Part shown: positions 1 to 4,357 of the stretch, one piece after another | Layout of the letters: each line of letters begins with the position of its first letter | How positions within the stretch are numbered: the first letter of the stretch is position 1 | Assembly: GCA_015494385.1 (NCBI GenBank) | Contig: WGBJ01000155.1 | Location: 1-7,260, forward strand | DNA from: Marinosulfonomonas sp. | Lineage (GTDB): Bacteria > Pseudomonadota > Alphaproteobacteria > Rhodobacterales > Rhodobacteraceae | Direction: 5' to 3' | DNA length: 7,260 nucleotides | The notes under the pieces: model-generated | Databases searched by the model: none | What the model saw: the letters and a program-made list of their open reading frames with translations, nothing else | What the model was told of the DNA's origin: nothing | Program-made: the position numbers and the translations under genes

Positions 1-512
1 CAAATATCGGCAGCAATCGCCATTGCCTTGCGGGCAATTTCTTCGGTCGACAGATCGGTATCCATCAAGGCCCGCGCCGCGGCCAGTGCGTAATTCCCGC
101 CCGATCCAATCGCGGTCACATCGAATTCGGGTTCCAGCACATCACCCGCGCCGGTGATCACGAAAATATCCTTGCCGTCGGATACAATCAGCATTGCTTC
201 CAGCTTTTGCAAATATTTGTCGGTGCGCCAGTCCTTGGCCAATTCAACCGAAGCCCGCGCCAACTGACCCGGCGTCGCCTCAAGTTTGGCCTCAAGCCGT
301 TCCAGCAGGGTAAAAGCATCGGCAGTTGATCCGGCAAAACCGGCCACCACGTCAAACCCGCCGGGCGACAGGCGCCGCACCTTTTTGGCGGTGCCCTTCA
401 TCACGGTTTGGCCAATGCTGACCTGTCCGTCACCGGCGATTACTACTTCGCCATCTTTGCGCACCCCGATAATTGTGGTGCCATGCCATCCCGGAAATTG
501 ATCGTCGGCCAT
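1..512 (-). CDS. hslV: ATP-dependent protease peptidase subunit HslV (ClpQ), partial at C-terminus
   Basis: HslV is the N-terminal threonine peptidase of the cytoplasmic HslUV (ClpYQ) protease. Its two stacked hexameric rings degrade proteins unfolded by the HslU ATPase, mainly under heat or misfolding stress. Translating the minus strand from the ATG at 510-512 gives 170 complete codons before the window edge. The protein begins [21 protein letters not shown]. By alignment with E. coli HslV from memory, Thr12 is the mature nucleophile (Thr1), Asp28 matches Asp17 and Lys44 matches Lys33. Other family motifs are [44 protein letters not shown] and [16 protein letters not shown]. The last visible residues, AADI, match the block that in E. 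coli is followed by about 15 more residues, so the gene is nearly complete. An AGGAGG ribosome binding site (518-523) sits 5 nt before the ATG and supports this start. The 11-residue leader before Thr12 must be removed to expose the nucleophile. hslU would be expected nearby but is not visible. Confidence 0.97.
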   Translation of the reverse strand, partial: MADDQFPGWHGTTIIGVRKDGEVVIAGDGQVSIGQTVMKGTAKKVRRLSPGGFDVVAGFAGSTADAFTLLERLEAKLEATPGQLARASVELAKDWRTDKYLQKLEAMLIVSDGKDIFVITGAGDVLEPEFDVTAIGSGGNYALAAARALMDTDLSTEEIARKAMAIAADI

Positions 513-538
513 CGTGCCCTCCTGACTGGTTCTATTCT

Positions 539-567
539 ATATGGAGCCCCGAACCCCGTTGCACAAG
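539..567 (-). promoter_or_regulatory. Candidate heat-shock (sigma-32/RpoH-like) promoter of hslV
   Basis: On the minus strand, CTTGTGC (561-567) is followed after 14 nt by CTCCATAT (539-546). This resembles the sigma-32 pattern of a CTTG-type -35 and a CCCCAT-type -10 with 13-17 nt between them. Transcription would start near 530, leaving a leader of roughly 20 nt that just holds the AGGAGG site. The position, between the trxA terminator and hslV, is where a promoter is needed, and hslVU is a known heat-shock operon in E. coli. A sigma-70 reading (TTGTGC, 17 nt, CATATA) is also possible in the same stretch, so the sigma factor is an inference. Confidence 0.5.
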
Positions 568-570
568 TTT

Positions 571-599
571 CAAAGAAAAAGGGGCGCCAAAGCACCCCT
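571..599 (-). terminator. Rho-independent terminator of trxA
   Basis: Reading the minus strand after the trxA stop, AGGGGTGC pairs with GGCGCCCCT (plus-strand 580-599) to form an 8-bp stem with one G-T wobble and a TTTG loop. TTTTTCTTT follows immediately (the stem's last T is part of the run), giving the U-rich tail. The stem begins about 24 nt after the trxA stop codon. This is a canonical intrinsic terminator that should end the trxA transcript and any read-through from addAB, separating them from hslV. Confidence 0.9.
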
Positions 600-622
600 G
601 ATTCAATCAACTTTATCTGCAA

Positions 623-943
623 TCAGATGGAGTCTTCGATCCAGCTTTGCAATGCAGCCTTGGGTGCTGCGCCAACCTTGTTGGAAACAACCTGACCACC
701 CTTGAACAGGAACATCGAAGGGATGCCGCGTACACCCATTTGCGCAGGGGCACTTGGGTTTTCGTCAACGTTGACCTTAACGATCTTAACCTTGTCAGCC
801 ATTTCTTCTGACAGCTCTTCCAGCGAGGGGCCGATCATTTTGCATGGGCCGCACCATTCGGCCCAGAAATCTACCACGACCGGCAGGTCGGATTTCAGGA
901 CTTCTTCTTCGAATGTTGCGTCTGTGACTGCTACTGTGGCCAT
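623..943 (-). CDS. trxA: Thioredoxin TrxA
   Basis: This is a cytosolic thiol-disulfide oxidoreductase. It reduces disulfides in enzymes such as ribonucleotide reductase, PAPS reductase and methionine sulfoxide reductase, and is itself re-reduced by thioredoxin reductase with NADPH. The 106-aa length is normal for the family and the single thioredoxin fold fills it. The active site WCGPCK has the redox cysteines at Cys31 and Cys34; Asp25 is the buried acid (Asp26 in E. coli), and the cis-proline is Pro75 in [11 protein letters not shown]. There is no signal peptide. The ATG at 941-943 follows an AGGAG site (951-955) at 7-nt spacing, and the stop is TGA at 623-625. It starts 57 nt after the addA stop and ends in a clear terminator, so it is probably a single-gene unit with possible read-through from addA. 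Its codons look more optimised (GAA, AAG, AAC, CTG, GTT/GTC) than those of addAB, as expected for an abundant protein. Confidence 0.98.
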   Translation of the reverse strand: MATVAVTDATFEEEVLKSDLPVVVDFWAEWCGPCKMIGPSLEELSEEMADKVKIVKVNVDENPSAPAQMGVRGIPSMFLFKGGQVVSNKVGAAPKAALQSWIEDSI

Positions 944-975
944 GTTTTTTCTCCTATGGCTTATGCGTTGGCCTG

Positions 976-1004
976 AACCTATGCAGCCACCCCTTTGCCG
1001 TCAA
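976..1004 (-). promoter_or_regulatory. Candidate housekeeping promoter of trxA
   Basis: On the minus strand, TTGACG (999-1004) is followed after exactly 17 nt by TAGGTT (976-981). The -35 is a 5/6 match to TTGACA; the -10 is weak (3/6 against TATAAT), which is common in alphaproteobacteria. The -35 overlaps the addA stop codon (1001-1003). Transcription would begin near 968-970, giving a leader of about 25 nt with the trxA ribosome binding site. Position and spacing are right, but the weak -10 keeps this tentative. Confidence 0.45.
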
Positions 1005-4000
1005 GGTATCGTGGTGGCGCGCAATGCCGCAGTAACCGTCTTGTGCTCCAGATACATAAGGGTTCCCGTGCGGGTCCACAGGATAGCGGTTTCGATTTTA
1101 TGGTCGGGGTAAACTATCTCTAATGCCGCCTGATAGGCCCCCATTTGCCGCAGAAATCCATCGGGAACATCAGACGGATTTTCAGGCACAATGGCGTTTG
1201 ATTTGAAATCGACAGCCAGAATTCTTTCAGGCGAAATAATCAGCCGGTCAATTTCCCCATGTATCCGCTTGCCGCCCAGATCGGGCAGGTTGGCCGTGAT
1301 CGGCACTTCGGCCAGCGTGCTGTCGTCAAACACAAAGGCCAGATCGGGATTGGTTAAAAGGGCGGTGACTTCGGCCAGAATATCGGGCGCGGCATCAGGC
1401 AACAGCGTGGCGGCAACGCTGGGCCATTCGGCTTGCGGATGGGCGGGCAGATGTTCCAGCAACAGGTGAATATCGCTGCCCCGTTGCTTGGCCGCATCCT
1501 CGCTTAACCCGTCCCCATCGCCCGCCAGCACCTTGGCCCCGCCCAGTTGCGATGGTGAAAGGGTTTGCGCGGGCCGGTCGGGGATTTCGGCATCCGTTTT
1601 GGCCCAATCCGGCAAGGTGACATCGGGTTTATCATCCGGCTTGTTGGCCTTAACCTCTCCGCCCCAATCGCCATATTCCAGCCGCAGCCATTCGCCATAT
1701 GGCACAGCGCCAGCGGTTTTCATCCCCGCCTCGATCATCGCATGCCAGCTTTTGCCTTCTTTCCCCGGATCCCCCGCACCGCAAACAATCAGCCATTTTT
1801 CCGCCCGCGTCATGGCAACATAAAGCAGCCGCAAGCGTTCCTGTTCCTGCGACAGTTTCAACCGCTCGCGTGCGGCACTCATCACCTTGGGGCTGGCATC
1901 CGCTTTGACCTTCCACATCACATCATCGCTGTCGGTCAGATACAGTTCATCCCGTGGCGGGCTGCCACGGCCAACGGTATCGGGCAAAATCACAATCGGC
2001 GCTTCCAGCCCCTTGGCACCATGCACCGTCATCACCCTGATCCGGTCGCTTTCGCCGTCCATCTGGCGCTTGATCTCGACCTCTTCGGCCTGCAGCCAGG
2101 TGATGAACCCTGTCAGGCTCGGCACATCCATCCGCTCGTAATTCATCGCCTGATTCAGCAGGGCATCAATGCCATCCTCGGCCTCGTCCCCCAACCGCGC
2201 CAGCAGGTTTTTGCGGCCATGAAAACGGGTCAGGATTCGTTCCAGCAATTCATAGGGCCGCAGAAAATCGGCGTCCTTGCGCAGGGCGTCCAGCATGGCC
2301 AATGTGTCGGGATATGTGTCTCTAATGTTGCGCAAAGCAGACCAGAGAAAGGTTTTTGCAGGCCGTTTATGCGCCAGATTGAACAGGTCCTGTTCGCTCC
2401 AGCCAAACAAGGGTGAGCGTAGTGCTGCGGCCAGCGAAAGATCATCCTCGGGTGTGGCCAGAAATGCCAAGAGCGCGGTCAGATCCTTGACCGCTAATTC
2501 CCCGCCGATTTTCAGACGGTCCGCGCCGGCAATTGCCAGATCGCGGGATTTGCAGGCGCGGATGATTTCGTGAAACAGGGCCGAGCGGCGCTGCACCAAG
2601 ATCAGGAAATCACCTTCGGTCACAGGGCGCATTTTATAGGTGCCGGTATTCTCAACCTCTTGCGGAATCACCGCACCACTGCACATTTCGGCGATCCTGT
2701 CGGCAATCCGGTTGGCCAGTAAAATGGTCTCGTGGTTCTTGGCAATCTTGTCGGTCGGATCATGCCATTCCTTTTGCTCGGGTGCTTCGGTTTTCGGGAT
2801 GATCGGCCACAGATCCACCCGTCCGGGCATATCGGTTTTGAATGCAAGGTGTTTGATACTGTCGCCCAACCCCTGATCGGCGTGATCCTGTAGGGTGCAA
2901 TCCACCAGCCGCATGATCGGCTCGGCCGAGCGAAAGGAATATTCCAGTTGTAGCGACTGGAACGGCAGATTTGCGGCCTCTAACCTCGCCTGAAACTCCA
3001 GCTTCATCCGCTCGAATTCCTCGGGGTCTGCCCCCTGAAAGGAATAGATCGACTGCTTGCGGTCCCCGACCACGAAAATCGTGCGCACCCTGTCGGGCAT
3101 CGCCCCTTCGCCCGAGGTAAACTCCTGCGCCAGCCGTTCGATCACGTCCCATTGCTGCGGGCTGGTGTCCTGTGCTTCGTCCACAAGGATATGGTCGATG
3201 CCGCCATCCAGCCGGTACAGCACCCAAGATGCGACCTGCGGGTCATGCAGCAGTTTGGCCGTCAGGTTGATCAGATCGTCAAAATCCAGCCAGCCGCGCA
3301 ACTGTTTTTGCTGTGCGTAACGGGGCAAGAACTCAGTGGCGAACTGGTGTAGTGAAAGGGTTTTTTCGGCGGAATAGAGACTGATTCTGGCCTCGCGCGC
3401 CGTTTCCACCCGTGCCATCAGATTGTTCAGGTCCACCAGATGTGTGCCCAATGCCAGCCGCGTTGCTTTGGTCGGGAAACTATCGATTTTGGCGCTGAAG
3501 GGTTGCTTGGCCCCGCTGCCGGTCAGGAAAACGGATTCCAGTATTTCCAGATCGGCAAAGCCGATATTGGCGGGGTCCAGCGCGGCCAGTTTGGTGTGCG
3601 CTTTGACATCATTGGCGGAACCGGCCAGCAGTGCGGGCATCAAGGCCGCGAACAAATCCGCCTCGCTGCCCAGAATGACGCCCGACAGAATTTCCTGCTC
3701 GGTCACATCCGGCTTTAGCCCGAACATTTGCCATATCCCGGCCTTGTCTTTCTTTACCGCAAACTGTGCCGCGCGTTTCGTCACTTCGCCAGTCAGCCGT
3801 TCAAAATCGCTGTCCGAATAATGCGCCGCCAGCGCGTCAATTGCGCCAACAGCCGGCCCGTCGGCCATTTCCTCGACAATCTCGGCCCGCAACAGCTTTG
3901 CCGCGCGGTCGTCCATTTCGGTAAATTGCGGCGACACACCCGCCTCTAGCGGAAAACGCCGCAGGATCGAGGCACAGAACGAATGGATCGTTTGTATTTT

Positions 4001-4357
4001 CAATCCGCCGGGCGTCTCAATCGCGCGGGCAAACAGGGTGCGGGCGTTGCTCAGCTCGTCCGCATCAATCCGCCGCTCAACCCCCAGTTCGCGCAATTCT
4101 TTGGCCAGCGTTTCGCCGTCCTGCATCGCCCATGCGCCCAGCCGTTTGAACAGGCGGTTCTGCATCTCGCTGGCGGCGGCTTTGGTGTAGGTCAGGCACA
4201 GGATGTGTTGCGGTGACACCCCTTCCAACAACAACCGCGCCACGCGGTCGGTCAGTACCCGCGTTTTGCCCGACCCCGCGTTGGCCGACAACCAGGTCGA
4301 GGACGTGGGCGCGGCGGCCTGCACCTGCCGTTCGGTGGCTTCGTCGCGGCGGGTCAT
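1001..4357 (-). CDS. addA: Double-strand break repair helicase-nuclease AddA (alphaproteobacterial type)
   Basis: AddA is the motor and 3'-5' helicase-nuclease subunit of cytoplasmic AddAB, which unwinds and resects double-strand ends for RecA loading. The 1118-aa protein has all superfamily 1A motifs in order: Q motif around Gln11; Walker A ANAGSGKT (25-32); motif Ia LTYTKAAASEM (55-65); Walker B LVDEAQD (391-397); motif III VVGDRKQSIYSFQGADP (429-445); motif IV LEYSFRS (471-477); motif V VMTVHGAKGLE (775-785); motif VI LLYVAMTRAEKW (844-855). The C-terminal RecB-type nuclease has His964, Asp1037 (GEIDRL), Asp1050 and Lys1052 (VDFKS), then Gln1071 and Tyr1075 (QMGAY). The Asp-13-Asp-2-Lys spacing equals that of RecB. 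The frame stays open up to 4519, but the ATG at 4355-4357 is chosen: it has an AGGAG site 8 nt upstream, forms an ATGA overlap with addB, and the MTRRDEATERQ start fits the family. Upstream residues in this frame lie inside addB and look non-native. Both active sites appear intact. Confidence 0.97.
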   Translation of the reverse strand: MTRRDEATERQVQAAAPTSSTWLSANAGSGKTRVLTDRVARLLLEGVSPQHILCLTYTKAAASEMQNRLFKRLGAWAMQDGETLAKELRELGVERRIDADELSNARTLFARAIETPGGLKIQTIHSFCASILRRFPLEAGVSPQFTEMDDRAAKLLRAEIVEEMADGPAVGAIDALAAHYSDSDFERLTGEVTKRAAQFAVKKDKAGIWQMFGLKPDVTEQEILSGVILGSEADLFAALMPALLAGSANDVKAHTKLAALDPANIGFADLEILESVFLTGSGAKQPFSAKIDSFPTKATRLALGTHLVDLNNLMARVETAREARISLYSAEKTLSLHQFATEFLPRYAQQKQLRGWLDFDDLINLTAKLLHDPQVASWVLYRLDGGIDHILVDEAQDTSPQQWDVIERLAQEFTSGEGAMPDRVRTIFVVGDRKQSIYSFQGADPEEFERMKLEFQARLEAANLPFQSLQLEYSFRSAEPIMRLVDCTLQDHADQGLGDSIKHLAFKTDMPGRVDLWPIIPKTEAPEQKEWHDPTDKIAKNHETILLANRIADRIAEMCSGAVIPQEVENTGTYKMRPVTEGDFLILVQRRSALFHEIIRACKSRDLAIAGADRLKIGGELAVKDLTALLAFLATPEDDLSLAAALRSPLFGWSEQDLFNLAHKRPAKTFLWSALRNIRDTYPDTLAMLDALRKDADFLRPYELLERILTRFHGRKNLLARLGDEAEDGIDALLNQAMNYERMDVPSLTGFITWLQAEEVEIKRQMDGESDRIRVMTVHGAKGLEAPIVILPDTVGRGSPPRDELYLTDSDDVMWKVKADASPKVMSAARERLKLSQEQERLRLLYVAMTRAEKWLIVCGAGDPGKEGKSWHAMIEAGMKTAGAVPYGEWLRLEYGDWGGEVKANKPDDKPDVTLPDWAKTDAEIPDRPAQTLSPSQLGGAKVLAGDGDGLSEDAAKQRGSDIHLLLEHLPAHPQAEWPSVAATLLPDAAPDILAEVTALLTNPDLAFVFDDSTLAEVPITANLPDLGGKRIHGEIDRLIISPERILAVDFKSNAIVPENPSDVPDGFLRQMGAYQAALEIVYPDHKIETAILWTRTGTLMYLEHKTVTAALRATTIP
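3368..3385. repeat. Copy 1 of an 18-bp exact direct repeat (in addA)
   Basis: GGCGGAATAGAGACTGAT on the plus strand, inside addA. It is identical to 5210-5227 in addB. Here the minus strand reads it as ISLYSA. The T-run just before it is also loosely shared. Function unknown; it may be chance. Confidence 0.6.
4354..4357 (-). other. ATGA start/stop overlap between addB and addA
   Basis: The addA ATG (4355-4357) and the addB TGA (4354-4356) share two bases in a 4-nt ATGA junction. Such junctions usually allow terminating ribosomes to restart on the downstream gene, so AddA synthesis is probably coupled to AddB translation. This suits subunits that act as a 1:1 heterodimer. The overlap is seen directly; coupling is inferred. 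Confidence 0.9.

Noticed and set aside
702..1112. A 136-codon open frame on the plus strand over trxA and the addA end
   Set aside because: It runs antisense to trxA and covers the trxA leader; the translation has no domain or credible start signal.
1565..2416. A 283-codon open frame on the plus strand
   Set aside because: It lies fully antisense to addA, whose helicase motifs run straight through the region. Its translation is rich in His, Gln, Pro and Arg with no recognisable domain, typical of a shadow frame in GC-rich DNA.
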